Source of the DNA: Marsupella aquatica
Taxonomy: Eukaryota > Marchantiophyta
Direction: 5' to 3'
Assembly: GCA_973895155.1 (NCBI GenBank)
Contig: OZ316896.1
Location: forward strand, 20,212,001 to 20,276,000
Length of the DNA: 64,000 nucleotides
Part shown: piece by piece, positions 26,663 to 38,344 of the stretch
How the letters are laid out: every line of letters begins with the position of its first letter
Position numbering within the stretch: the stretch's first letter is position 1
Notes under the pieces: generated by a model
The model's database searches: none
Told to the model about the DNA's origin: nothing
What the model saw: only the letters and a program-made list of their open reading frames with translations
Translations under genes and position numbers: made by a program

Positions 26663-27425
26663 CATCAGCTTGGTCTACAATAATAATGACGACAAAATTG
26701 AGATCCTGCACAAGTCGACCTTACAACGAAGACAATCGTTTGACTGATTTGGCTGACGAAATGTATGGAATACGGCCGTACTTCGACGTTAGCTGTTCAA
26801 TTGATTGCCATCATTTTACATGCAGTTCAACTGAATTCGTCCGTCCTCGTATTGAGGAAGGCACGCAGAATCTGGTCCTGTTGATGTGGATCAGATCTGA
26901 CTGATAGGTTCATAGTGCGTGGGGTTCATAGGTTCATTAGGATTCTCCAGGTTGAAATGAACATTCACCCTAAGTAATAGGAGAGCTCATGTCTGGATCA
27001 CTTAGAGATGATTTCAGAGTCTTCAAAGAGTCGCCAACAACATAGTCTAGTGTGCTATGATCATGCAAGGTCATTAATTGCGCGCTGAGCTTTATGCCAT
27101 CGCATGTGGGTCTCTGTCTAGGGTGAAGTACCTGTCGATGTATTCAGTCTTGACAAAGTCAACTTTGGCGCAGCAGGCAATTAGGTATATACAAGTCAAG
27201 CACAAGCTTCTGTAGGACCCCTTTACTGTAGTCAAGGTTGCCGCAAAGCTCCACTTTAAATTAAATAGCCCTACGTATACGGTGTAAGTCTTGGGAATGT
27301 TACAAATTCAATGTATCCTGTACATGCAATAGAAGGCTGTGCTGCCCTATTGTTATCCTGAAGATCGGTTTGAGCAATCACTTGAACAAGAGTCGGATCT
27401 ACTTGCCTACTGTTATTATTAGTCA
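26663..27425. other. NAC gene 3' flank (source of the relic at 15.05-15.6 kb)
   Basis: This is untranslated or intergenic sequence after the NAC stop codon. Most of it from 26806 has a diverged copy at 15050-15600. The 72-codon open frame at 26686-26904 is not supported as a gene. Confidence 0.6.
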
Positions 27426-29220
27426 GAATTCGGAAGTATGTGCGTACTGGTTTGCCTGTCGATACCCCAAGGACGATGAGTAATTTCAAGCAAGGTTACC
27501 GGACCGTGTCCAAGAACTGTTTATTTTTCGAAGCTTGACATAATTATGCCAGGCACAACTATGATCCACCTTCAAGTGGCTGAATAAAGGCCTCTTGCAC
27601 CAGGAATAGTAGCGGACGAAACGATTTTATTTGTTCAAGAACTTTAGTCATATCCTGGAACAATCCTAACCTACCAAATCCGATTAAACTTTGCCTGCTT
27701 ATGTCGTTCTTGACATTGTTCGTCCGGAGTCAGTGAAATTAAAAGATCAGAACTTGGGAAGTCTGTGGTACCAGGCAGAAAAGATCCCAAGAGGGACTTG
27801 GGCAACAGACTGATGTTCGTTCAGCTCGGTGACAGTCTCTCGTCTCCTGGTCCAATCTTCCAGGGCTGCGCGGCTTTCAAACCTCATTTGAAACCTGCTC
27901 GCCGGGGTCGCAGGTCCAATCCCGCAGCCCGTACGTCCCGCAGCAGGGGTGTCTCTCCACGTGGATTGGAGCCACCGCAGGAACGGTGGCAGCATTAGCC
28001 GGTGCGGCTACTGTTCGACCTACGCCTTTGCCTTTCTTTTATTCTCGTGATGCCTTATACGGTCAGACACTGCATCGGACTATGTCCTCTAGCACCCCAT
28101 CTCTTTAACCAGCAGCTGCTAAAATGCTAAATAGTTTGCTTCATCGTACAATTGGCATGGGTCTGCAGCTTTAGTTGCGGCAACTTCAAAGACAAATTTT
28201 CAATTCGAGAGCCATCGACTACCTCGTTTCATCTCATCTCAACCGAAGTCACGCGTGTCGAAGTTTTTGTCGGCTTGAGTACAGTTTGTTTCTGCGAATT
28301 TAGAGGTCCTTCGCTTGAATTGTTTTAGTTTTCTGAAAGCAATTTCTCACACAGGTGGGAGTCGGGACCACGTCGAGGACCACGTCCCAACAGACACTCC
28401 GTACCGGTGGACTTCGATCCGTGCCCAGGTCTTCTTCGTTCTTTCAGGGCCTTTCCAGGGGAGGGTGCAACGCCGCGTCCTTCGGGAACTGTCCCACTAG
28501 CTGGAACCCTCGTTTTCTAAGGCTTGTTCCGGGCTTTTTCCCAGGTTGTTGTTTCCTGAACGGTGCGGATTGTGATGCCTTTCTCATCTCTGCACAACCG
28601 ATCGCGGTCGGGACCCAGCCAACACGTACTAACAATCATCTCTTAGTGTTGAAGCCCAATATATGGGCCATGTCAGTATCTGGGAAGTCGTGCAGATATT
28701 CCAAGGATCTTGATTCACTCTGGCACCAAATCATTTATTGACAATGACAACGTAAAAGGTTCTGTGAACCGAGAGATTGTGAACGATGTGCCTGTCATAT
28801 CTTATTTGACAGTAACTTTCTGTGCATTGCCTGTGCAACGTTCGACCCTACTAGGTGTGGCTTGATAATAGTGCAATTTATACTCTGTTCGAATTCCCTC
28901 AAGATCAAATACTGCTATGATCGACAGACGCTGTCTCTCAGTGTTTGCCATCCAACCATTGTGCTCAGGTTTCATAATATAAGTGAAAAGAGTTAGTCTT
29001 CGAGCTAGGAAATTGACAAGCAAATGAAACATGTGTTCAATAGTTGTATCATTATTGTCTTTGAGAACAAAGGTAGTCAATGTAGATATAATCCTCCGGT
29101 AGCTTGTAGAAAAGCTGAAGCCTCCCGCCTACATTTAAGATTTTACTTTAGAACTGCTGGTTTCAAGATTATGTGGGGCACTTGCCTTTAATTTCGTTTG
29201 TAATTCTGGAGTTGTCTACA
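27426..29220. other. Gene-free sequence with a GC-rich patch
   Basis: No gene was recognised. A GC-rich stretch at about 27840-28010 and another at about 28350-28620 stand out from the surroundings and carry unconvincing open frames. Confidence 0.4.
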
Positions 29221-29730
29221 CGAGGCACCCTTGCTTGCTTCGACCAAATGAGAGAAAGGAAGCTCATTCCATGAGAGTTGTCACTTTGGAGTGCCTACGT
29301 ACATGTGAAACATTGTGCTTTCAATCTAAACAGCTGTGTATATGCGCTGCTATTTGAGTGGAGGTTGGAATTTCGTTTCGAGGTGGTTATCAACCCCTGA
29401 CGTACAACAGTAATCGCTTCGCACGATCATGAAAGTCGATCGAAAAGCTTAGGACTGTAGCTTGGTGAGGACTTGCAGAATTTCAAAGAAAGCTACGCGG
29501 AAAATGCGGGTGCCGACCAACTGCATAATTGTCGCTTATCGGACACATTCAAACCATTACGCCGACACCTTTTGACTAATTTCTCTGGCAATTGTAAAGC
29601 TGAGGGTCTTCTTTTGGTGGATTCCGCTTTAGATATCCTAATCGACAGCGCTTGTAATCCCAGAAACAGGATTTACATATATCCATTTGGGGGATTTAGA
29701 CTGCGAGAGATTTCTAGGAAAAATCCATGA
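29221..29730 (+). pseudogene. 3'-end relic of a PRISE (progesterone 5-beta-reductase-like) gene
   Basis: The codons ending at the TGA 29272-29274 read FDQMRERKLIP, almost the same as FDKMRERKLLP at the end of the fuller gene at 33364. Similarity continues past the stop codon: TTCCGTTTC-like and CCCCTGACGTACAACA words, then GGGTGCCGACCAACTGCATAA against GGGTGCCATCAACTACATAA, and CAGAAACAGGATT against AAAACAGGAACAGAATC. So both the last codons and about 450 bp of flank match 33320-33910. Nothing recognisable of the rest of the gene remains upstream. Confidence 0.8.
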
Positions 29731-32070
29731 TCTGCAATTTCTCCGCCAAGAGAGAATTATGAGAGAACTTCAGCGTCTTCAAAATGATCCAGGCAAGAGC
29801 TTACGGAGAGAGGTGTCGGCCCCTCAAGCTAATTATTAGCCCGGTTATTAGCCACAAGAGATGTACCCCAAGCTCTGGACAGGCAGTCAATTGAAAAAAA
29901 TCTCCAGAGGCAGTGATCCAGAGCATTTTGGACGTCACGCAGAAGAGGTTGACGTATTTCCTTGCTGTGGCCAGCGCACTGAAAGGAAAGCAACAAGTTA
30001 CTTGGGGCAAGTGAGAAGAACATTGTTCTGAGTACTAGGGGAGAAGCAGTTCCTATGGCATTCATCCCACACACGGAGAAGTATGTTTGGTAGATTGGTA
30101 GGATTCAAAACACTCGAAAGAAATATAACAATAAATAGGGGGAAGGCGTAGAAAACCTGTGGATTTAGCCTGGCATGGATGATCCAAATTCTGGTCCAAT
30201 TTGTGAGATTCAATCCAATTTCTTTAGTCCCTCTGGTAAGAGCTGCCCATTTTACTCCCTCTAGTAAGAGCCCCCAGTTTAAATACGATATGTGTGATCC
30301 TCCATCGATCTACTTGGATTGTGTAATTTGACAGTCAGCCTTTCTATCCAACAAAACCCATCTACAGACATGTGTTTATCTCCCATGATCACGATGCAAG
30401 TCTGCTTGATGATTTGTTAAGAGTGAGGTGTTGTGATCAGGTCATAGTTGCTGTGCATATTCACTGGTGAGTGGCCTGGGACAATTATACATTCTTCATT
30501 TTCATTTTTTATCCAACTTACTTTCTCAGTTTCTAGCTAGACATGTTATTAGTACGAACAGGGCATGGGTGGTGTACGACAAGAGTCGCTTGAAACAGGT
30601 ACTCTGAAGGATTTAATCAAATCGGGGAAAGCGGAGGACCTGACCACCTGACCACCCATATATCAAAATTCTGTACATTCACCTTAGGCACATATCTTAC
30701 TTTGAGGCATGGACTGAATTTCCTTAGACGATGGCAATAAGTATGCATCTTTCTAAATCTAATGTACGTAATGTTGGAATTATGAAGAAGGTGCAAGTAA
30801 CTCTACCAAGTATCAAAGAGTTTGTACAGTTCCACATATTAGATGTGATGCTTGGTAGAGTTAATTATCAAGTACTTTAAAATTTTGACAGATGCAGTGT
30901 TCCAAAGGGCTTGTCTAAAGTAAGCCTCGGTGTATGCTCTGATGGAACTTTAATTTACTTCTTATTATGTTCAAGCGATCAAGCACTGCTCTGACCTGTG
31001 ATGCTAGTGATTGAATTCTGTCTGTCCAAGGAATCCAACCCACAAATCAGCATTTCTTTACTCCAAACGTAAGAACTGTAGACTAGCTGATTTTTGTAAT
31101 GCTCAATTATGGAGTATTCGTCTATTTTGAATTGTAGTCTACAGATTTCGGAGAAAACCATCTACAGACATGTCTGTTGTCCCCGCAATTTTGCTTGCAT
31201 TTGTTCAAACAGGGCCGAACTGAATTCGATTTGCCTTAAACGGCCACTAGCCATAACAAAACCACCAATTAAAAGTATTTTTTTCCTGAGATTGTGGAGC
31301 AAGGCATGGTTGAGGAGAGGAGTGAGTGGAATGTGGAAAAAGGAGAACAACATCATGGGGCTCTCGCCCAACACTTTTTGAAAATATTGTAACTCACCCT
31401 GACTCACCAAGCAAATTTCTGGAAGACCGCCACTTCCCCTTTTTGCTGAGATGGGACTTTATAATAAAGTAGATGGATACCTGGAGTGATCGGTGGGACA
31501 TGATTGACCGTACGCCTGAACCCTCTTTTCAATGAACGTGGTCACTCACTCTGGGAGCCAATCTATCCTTGACAGCGAAAACAACGACGAGATCCCTCTG
31601 TTCTGTGTTTTGTTCCATCTGGAACTGAGCATTGTACACTCTGGGGGTGAACTTCAAGACATCGAGACGCAATGCAGCTCTCGCAGGGAGGAAGGGCGAG
31701 CTGAGGAGGTGATTCAATAGTAATTGATGAATCGGAAGTCAACAATGAGCGACATTTTTTTGCTATAGCTCGCGGCTGTTCAATATTTCTTAACGGTGTC
31801 ACGAGATCAGTTCCTGCAGACAGTAGATGATTTACTCGAGTGAGATTCGCTGTGCATCCTGAGGACGTCATCCATCGGTGTTTATCATTCAAGTGATTTG
31901 TATACAGCTCGTTGCTACTCCAACGAGACATAACATGTTTTCTAGCAGATTGCAACACTTCGTCCCTAGAGACAAATTATTATTCACTTGATAGAAAGTG
32001 ACTGTGGGTCACTGAGGACATCATCAATGCGCAGCATGATTAGGTGAGTTGCTGGATAAAAGTCATTAGT
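29731..32070. other. Gene-free sequence
   Basis: No supported gene; the open frames are short and overlap on both strands. It contains one strong hairpin, listed separately. Confidence 0.45.
30798..30863. repeat. Short hairpin with 17-bp arms
   Basis: TAACTCTACCAAGTATC (30798-30814) pairs with GATGCTTGGTAGAGTTA (30847-30863), with one G-T or mismatch position and a loop of about 32 nt. Pairing does not extend much beyond the arms. It could be a remnant of a small inverted-repeat element or a small-RNA hairpin; neither is shown. Confidence 0.5.
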
Positions 32071-32262
32071 AACTTAGGTTTCTTCCCATTCCGTCCTGCA
32101 GGAATTGCAGCGCAAGGTATCGTGAAATCCCGGCAACTTAGGTTTCCTGCCATTCTGTCTTGCAGAAATTGCAGCCCAAGGTTTAGTGAAATCCCGGCAA
32201 CTTAAGGTTTCTTCCCATTGTGTCCTGCAGGAATTGTAGCCCAAGTTTCGTGGAATCCTGAC
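32071..32262 (+). repeat. Three 64-bp tandem repeats immediately upstream of the PRISE start codon
   Basis: Units start at 32071, 32135 and 32199 with AACTTAGGTTTC or AACTTAAGGTTTC. Each contains a pyrimidine tract and a CAG: CCTGCAGGAATTG in units 1 and 3, CTTGCAGAAATTG in unit 2. Each ends in a GTGAAATCCCGGC-like sequence. Each unit therefore looks like an intron 3' splice site. The last unit ends six bases before the ATG at 32268. Confidence 0.93.
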
Positions 32263-32267
32263 CAACC

Positions 32268-33364
32268 ATGACGAAGCAGAATGTCGCCTTGGTGGTGGGC
32301 TCGACAGGAATAGTAGGAGAGGCCCTCGTAGAGCTTCTCTCGAAGCCAGACACACAAGGTGGGCCTTGGAAGGTCTACGGCCTCGCCAGAAGGCCGAGGC
32401 CCAGTTGGCTGTCTCCAGAGGATCTGTATATTCAGTGCGACCTTCTCAACAGGGATGATGTCCACTGACAGATGTGACCCACGCTTTCTGGGTCACTTGG
32501 GTAGGAAGGCCGACCGAGGTGGAGAACATTGCCGCGAATGGAGCAACGTTTCAAAACGCTTTGTTTGCACTCTTGCCAGTTGCTAAGGATCTAGAGCATA
32601 TTGCGCTGCAGACAGGCGGGAAGCATTATGCCGGCTCCTTTGAGGCTATAGCGAGTGGAGAGGGTGTCGTGCCTTATGACACTCCTTTCACTGAGGATTT
32701 GCCCAGGCAAGCATGTTTGAACTTCTATCACACCCTAGAAGATATATTGTTCGAGACGGTGGAGAAAATGCAGGGAAAAGTGACCTGGTCAGTACACCGA
32801 CCAGGATTGATTTTCGGACTTGCAGCTGGCAACCTAATGAACTTCTTGGGTACTGTGGGCGTCTATGCTGCAATCTGCAAGCATGAGAGGCTTCCATTTA
32901 CATTTCCTGGCACACAAAGCGGTTGGGAAGTGATCTTTAATGCCTCCAATTCAGATGTGACAGCAGAGCAAGAAATTTGGGCTGCCACAGATCCCAGAGG
33001 CAAGAATCAGGCTTTCAATACAATGAACGGTGACATCTTCAAGTGGAAGAAGGTCTGGAGGTCTATAGCAGAGAAACTAGGGATGGAGTTTGTGCCATTC
33101 ACTGGCCAACCTACTCCGCTGGGTGAAATGATGAAAGACAAGGGACCTGTGTGGGACAAAATAGTCCAGGAAAATGGGTTGTACCCTTCAAAACTTGACG
33201 ACGTAGGACATTGGAGGTTGGTTGATTGGAATTTGACCCCTACTCAGGATTACCTCATGAGCATGAACAAGAGCAAAGAACACGGCTTCTTGGGGTTTCG
33301 AAACACACAGAAGGCAATCCTTGCTGTCTTCGACAAAATGAGAGAAAGGAAGCTCCTTCCGTGA
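32268..33364 (+). pseudogene. PRISE-family reductase (progesterone 5-beta-reductase/iridoid synthase-like), one frameshift
   Basis: The family comprises NADPH-dependent SDR enzymes reducing activated enones. The N-terminal part, from ATG 32268 in one frame, has the cofactor loop GSTGIVG and GPWKVYGLARRPRPSW, reaching DLLNRDDVH before TGA at 32466. The rest is in another frame from about 32462 to TGA 33362-33364: PLTDVTHAFWVTW, QTGGKHYAG (catalytic Lys motif), PFTEDLPR, NFYHTLEDILFE, WSVHRPGLIFG, VYAAICKHE, NKSKEHGFLGFRNT. Family members usually have about five more residues at the junction, so a short deletion (13 or 16 bp would fit) probably caused the shift. The motif usually reads NFYYxxED; here its second Tyr, catalytic in Digitalis P5betaR as I recall, is His. 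An in-frame TGA lies just upstream of the ATG. About 366 codons remain, against about 388 in the family. It could be a pseudogene or carry a sequence error. Confidence 0.85.
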
Positions 33365-33910
33365 GAGCTATCAAGTTGCAGTCACTTCATAGGAAACTCC
33401 TAAACCTCTTTGTAGAGGAGCTGAATGCGAAGGATGTACTTCCGTTTCTTGGTACAGTAGTTATAGACCCCTACCCAACAAATGGAATGCGGAAAGCAAA
33501 ATCTTGAAGATGGAATTGTTGTTACAGAGCTTCACAATTCTCTTCATCGAAATCTGCTCAATGTCCGAGAACAGCTGCCATTACTATCCAGTTCTCAAAG
33601 TTTCAAAACGGTCTCAACATTTTTTGGGAGCTGTGAGTCCTTGTACGGAATAAGCTTTACGGATTAAGCTTAGTGAGGATTACAGAATGTCAAGAAACCT
33701 ATAAGGGGAATGTGGGTGCCATCAACTACATAACTAAACATTTATGGAACACATTTCAATGTCCTGCCTGACAACTAGATTGTGTGGCAATGTACCCGAG
33801 GCTCCTCGTGAGTGGATGCAACTTGGATGCACAATTACAATATCCCAATCCAGATCGCTTGCGATTCTAGAAAACAGGAACAGAATCTCACCATATACTG
33901 CAAACGTCAA
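33365..33910 (+). other. 3' flank of the PRISE gene, shared with the 29.2-29.7 kb relic
   Basis: About 500 bp after the stop codon retain recognisable similarity to 29275-29730, showing that the duplicated unit included downstream sequence. Confidence 0.65.
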
Positions 33911-36510
33911 GTTTATCGACCTTTTACTGTCTGCAGAACCAGATCTACTAAGACGTTTTGTTCAACGGCAGCATGGAAGTGTATTTAATATGTGCAATCA
34001 TACGGTTTTGAATTCTACTCTAGAATGCTCTGCAACGACAAGCAAGTGTAGTAGTTAGGGAAGGACAACAGTACAACATGCTCCCCATCCTACCAGACTT
34101 TTGTCCACCTCGTGTCTGACGATACTTTGTCGTGGTTATGAACGTTCATCCGAAATGCGTCTCTTTGGACCGGTCTACCTCATCGGGAATAGCTCGACGT
34201 GTGGGAAAAACTAAACCTGAATTCGCATTTACACGTAAAAACGATGGTGAGAAAGAGAGGTCAGCACGGAGCTCATCCGATCAATGACAAGCAACTGCAG
34301 GACGCGAGAATTGTGCCGTAGTGAGCGTGAGGGTTGACTTAAATTCTCTCTTCTTATGCTACCTCCATGTAAAAACTAAACTCTCATGGAGCAGTCATAA
34401 CGTTTTCAAATTATCTGCTTAGCAGATATTTTGTGCAATTTTCCCGGGCACCAAGCAGAGGAATAGGTCCTTCCTAGGTACCTCCTCGGTGGTGCTCTGC
34501 GCAATTCATTGACCTTTGATGAATTGGCATTCAAGGAGGTCTCAGAAGCAAAACCCAAAAGGTGACAAAATCCTCTCCCTACGCTTAAAGAATCAGTCAG
34601 GTGGCACTATTAAAACGTACAGGTCATCGAAAATCTGGATCGAATGAGGATCTGGACCAGTCTCCACAGGTTCTTACACTGACTACAGGACTGGACTGAA
34701 ATGCAAGTCCACAAATGATTTCAAATTCTCTTTGGCCCAATTTAGAGGGCTGGGTAATTCTGATCAGAGAAAGATTTATGAACAAAAATTTATTAGAAAC
34801 TGTCGGTGTAAGAATGCGATGAGAACTTCAGATGCAAAACTGGACAACGGTCGCTACAGGTTTCATTTATTAATTTAAGATCAATCAGGGAAGCTCCAAA
34901 ATTTAAATTGGAAGTTTGCTTAAAAGTGAGAAAACCACATAGAATTACTCCAATAAGTTCAAGCTAGTTAAGACTTTATAATTGAGACCAAAAGCACTTC
35001 TAGATGAGGATAGGAGTATCCAGATAGAGGTATGCAAGTCTTGTGGTCGGCTATCTTCTGTAGATTGAAGACTTCAAGCAGGCAAATGGGTAAAGGAGTC
35101 TCAGACGTGATGCGAGCAAAACAGCGCAAAACAAGATCACGTCTATACTGAAAGTTTTAGTAGAGACGCAGGAGTTGAATTGAGTCTTACAATCCAGTTA
35201 AGTCAGTGGCAGCAGGAGCCCTGGCTGGTTGGGGAGATAATCGTTGCCCATTTGATGAAGCATATTTTCGCTGTACGAACCATCACAAACTGTGCTTAAT
35301 ACTGAGTCGACCAACCTTGCGATTGTCTTGATCAGTTAGCTCCCAGGATTTTTTCTTTGCTTGTCATCATTCCATTTCTCGTTTCTGTTATTTGCTGGGG
35401 GTCATGATTGCTCCGTCTCATCTTCCCAAAAAACCTCATGAAATTTAGCTGAAAAGGCTAGAGGTTTAAGATAAGGCCTATTCTGGCAAAAAATTGTCAC
35501 TTTAAAAATGTCGGATACATATACTGGTGGGCACAATAGACTAGAAAATGAAGAAGCCTTGATAGCCGGCCCTTCCCTCTCACTTGACACTGCCAAAATT
35601 TTCTCACTTTTTTCTCACTAAATGGTTCGTTTACTGCAGTAGGCCCAATTTTGTCACTTCGTCCAAACGAAGCAACAAGGGTCACTGGTAACTAGATGAG
35701 TGGGGCCTTTTTGTCAGCTCAGGTGAACAGAGGTGACTTGTGATCTCAAGTTCAATCCCAATCCCAGACAAATTTCATCTCCACATCCTGATGGGTCTTG
35801 TGCCAAATTACGGCATGCTGGTGAAATGTGTTATGCCCCCATATGTGCTTGTGGCAGTTACAGGATTTATATAAACCAGGGGCTTCCTGCCTACAAGCTA
35901 GCAGCACAGCTTGCTAAAACGAGGTGTCTCTTAGAAGAACAAGGTGCAATGGACTCTTCCCTCCCCTTTACCCCAGAAAATCAAAAAAAGTACCAACAGG
36001 CTTTGGAGTCAACCCTCTTCTACAAAGTTTGACTGGGAAAGCTAGACACTTTTTCTCAATGTTTAGGAATGGGCTTTCGAGCATCTGGAGAAGCCTATGT
36101 ATTCTGCCCAGCCTTGTCTAGAGGGGTTTCGTCTTCTGCAAATATGGCAATATATATCAGCAAAACGGCGGGGGGCCGTCCGTCATTAGTAGCACAACTT
36201 ACAGACAACTCATCTCCGCGCAGATATCACACCATCTCAAAGTAGCACATGTTTTCCTGCTGTAACTGTTGTGATTGAATTCTAATTGAAATGGCTAGTA
36301 GTGTTGTTAGTGAGAAGCTCGAAACTCGGGCAATGAGCTAGATTAATTCGATTGTTGTCACTCGATCTACACCACAAACTCTTGTGGAAGTCCAATTGTA
36401 TGCCGCATTCCAGAATCATGGCAATACAAGAAAAGGGGAAATTGAAACTGAATTAATGAATTCATTTCCAAATAATTTCGAGGTCCACAAGGGTGGAAGA
36501 CAATCTAAGA
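33911..36510. other. Gene-free sequence between PRISE and SDR genes
   Basis: No gene recognised. A possible SINE at about 35710 is listed separately. Confidence 0.45.
35708..35960 (+). mobile_element. Possible tRNA-derived SINE-like element
   Basis: TGTCAGCTCAGGTGAACAGA at about 35713 resembles a pol III A box. CAAGTTCAATCCCAATC at about 35748 resembles a B box, about 35 nt further on, which is a normal spacing. The following sequence has no tRNA similarity. Boundaries and target duplications were not found. The head differs from the element at 17630-17850. Confidence 0.45.
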
Positions 36511-38344
36511 CTAAGCTGGCAATGAAAACGGGTCGATCCAAGGGACCCAGGTATAAGGATACTCAATTCTCTCGGCAAAAAATTTCCCATGCTTTTTCGC
36601 AAATTCTTCCTTGGGGAGTAGAGCTAGCCAAACTCCTGTGTCAACTCCCACCTCCAAAGGGGCAAGAGGAAGTCCTACAATATTCAAATTCCTGGTCATA
36701 TCTGTTTCAATGAATCCAGGACAAAAGGCACAAGCGAACGCCTTCTGATCTGCAGGATTTACTGTTTGCAGAATTTTGCTTAAGACCAGAGTGTAAGCAC
36801 TGAGGAACATCTTTGACTCGGCATACTGAGGCGCTACACCTTGAGGCAAGATCCAGCCTCCCTTGTCCAACTCTCCAGCCTTGATATCCTCAAGGTACTT
36901 GTTGGTAATGCTGTCCAACGTTTCAAGATCAAGTGTCTCAATATCTGCGAGTTGGTTCTTCACCTTGTCATCTCTCAACCGCTGAAAACAAAGGACGATG
37001 CGATTAGAACTGCAGGGCCTGCTGGGATGTTCCATGCATACACTGAAAACCAATGATCAACAGCATTCTCGAGGTTGATGTAGAATGTTTATATCTTGGG
37101 TATGGAGGGAGAGAAACTAATCCCTTATCCCCACACCCCCTCTCCTCAACGCTCCCATTGCAAGACTTTCATTCACAAAGGCCCTGAAGCTAAGAGATTT
37201 AAGCCGGGAGATTCCTGTCATTCTTAGAAGCTGGCTAGCACAGCTGTCAATGGGGCAAACTGATTGACTGCACAAATTTACAGTTACGAAGAGATTTACG
37301 AGTCCTCAATTCCGGTTATAATTTCAGTTAAAGAATTTTTCGGTATACAAGCCAAATCATTGTTTCTTGTTCTCCATGTGGATTTCAATCCACTAGGTTG
37401 ACTCAATTATCTATTGGTAGGAACAGTATGTCCTAAGTTCTATGGCAACGGAGTTCGCAAGAACTGAAAACTGTGATGAGTTGTCCTTAAACCAATTCAT
37501 AATTTACAGGAGACGACAGCCGCATGAAGTAGTTTGTAAGGAAGCTAGAAGTCAAGTGTGCACCAGTCAACAAAACGGAGGACCGCCTGCGTTACCTGAT
37601 AAAAGCCTGTTCGGGACGTAACATTAATGATGCGCCCTCCAGGTCGAAGCAAAGGTATCAAAGCCTCTGTCACAGATCTGGCCCCAAAATAGTTCACATG
37701 AAGGACGGCCTTAGCATCATCATAACTAAGACCTTTCGGCCAGATACCCGCATTGTTGATCTGCTCACATTCCATACGAGCGAGAGCGTTGGTCAGAGAA
37801 ATGGTAAACCTTTTGCACTGAATGTTCAAGAATAAAACCTCAATCTTAACTCTGGGAGCAGTATCGTCCTATTCTTTTTGTAAACCATGAGCTAAGTTTA
37901 CGACAAGAATGATCATACCATACATAGAAACTGGTATTACAATACGGAAACCGGTCAGTAGCCTTCCTCCAACATTTGCTGTGCGCTGAAATCACCGTCT
38001 CTTGAAAATGAAAGTAAGAGAATGGGGACTACTGAGGACCTGCTTACCAGAATATCAAATCCACCCAACGTATCTTTGAGCCAGGATACGAAAGTTGCCA
38101 CTGACGACGAACTCGTCACGTCGAGTAGGTGGGAGAGGACAGAATTTCCCCATCCCTCTGCTGTGAGGGCAGCCAAGGAAGCCTGGGTGTCATCTTTGTC
38201 TGTTAAGACAACGGTCATTCCACTCTTCAGGAGTTCGCGAAGAATTCCATGGCCTATGCCCTTGTTGCTTCCTGTCACCACAGCCACCGTGTCCTTCGTC
38301 CACCATGGCTCCCTGCCATCCACAACAACAGAATTGCATACCAA
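36511..38344 (-). CDS. Classical short-chain dehydrogenase/reductase (salutaridine/menthone-reductase type), three exons
   Basis: The protein is probably an NADPH-dependent carbonyl reductase; its substrate is unknown. The exons are about 38048-38344, 37596-37760 and 36511-36981, joined by GT-AG introns in phase 0. Exon 1 reads WWTKDTVAVVTGSNKGIG, the TGxxxGIG cofactor loop, and LLDVTSSSSV, where Asp contacts the adenine. Exon 2 has INNAGIWP (NNAG) and IINVTSRTG, carrying the catalytic Ser region. Exon 3 has YAESKMFLSAY (YxxxK active site) and CPGFIETDMTRNL. Together they give about 310 aa, a normal length. WWTKDTVAVVTG is typical of one plant SDR clade. The start is not resolved: the frame is open to 38443 without an ATG, and the ATG at 38339 is out of frame. 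A short 5' exon is likely upstream. Otherwise the gene looks intact. Confidence 0.9.

Noticed and set aside
27840-28010. GC-rich stretch with GCAGGTCCAATCCCGC, considered as a tRNA gene
   Set aside because: B-box-like, but no matching A box at the right distance and no cloverleaf arms.
35733-36032. 99-codon plus-strand open frame
   Set aside because: Overlaps the SINE-like head and body, so probably non-coding repeat sequence.
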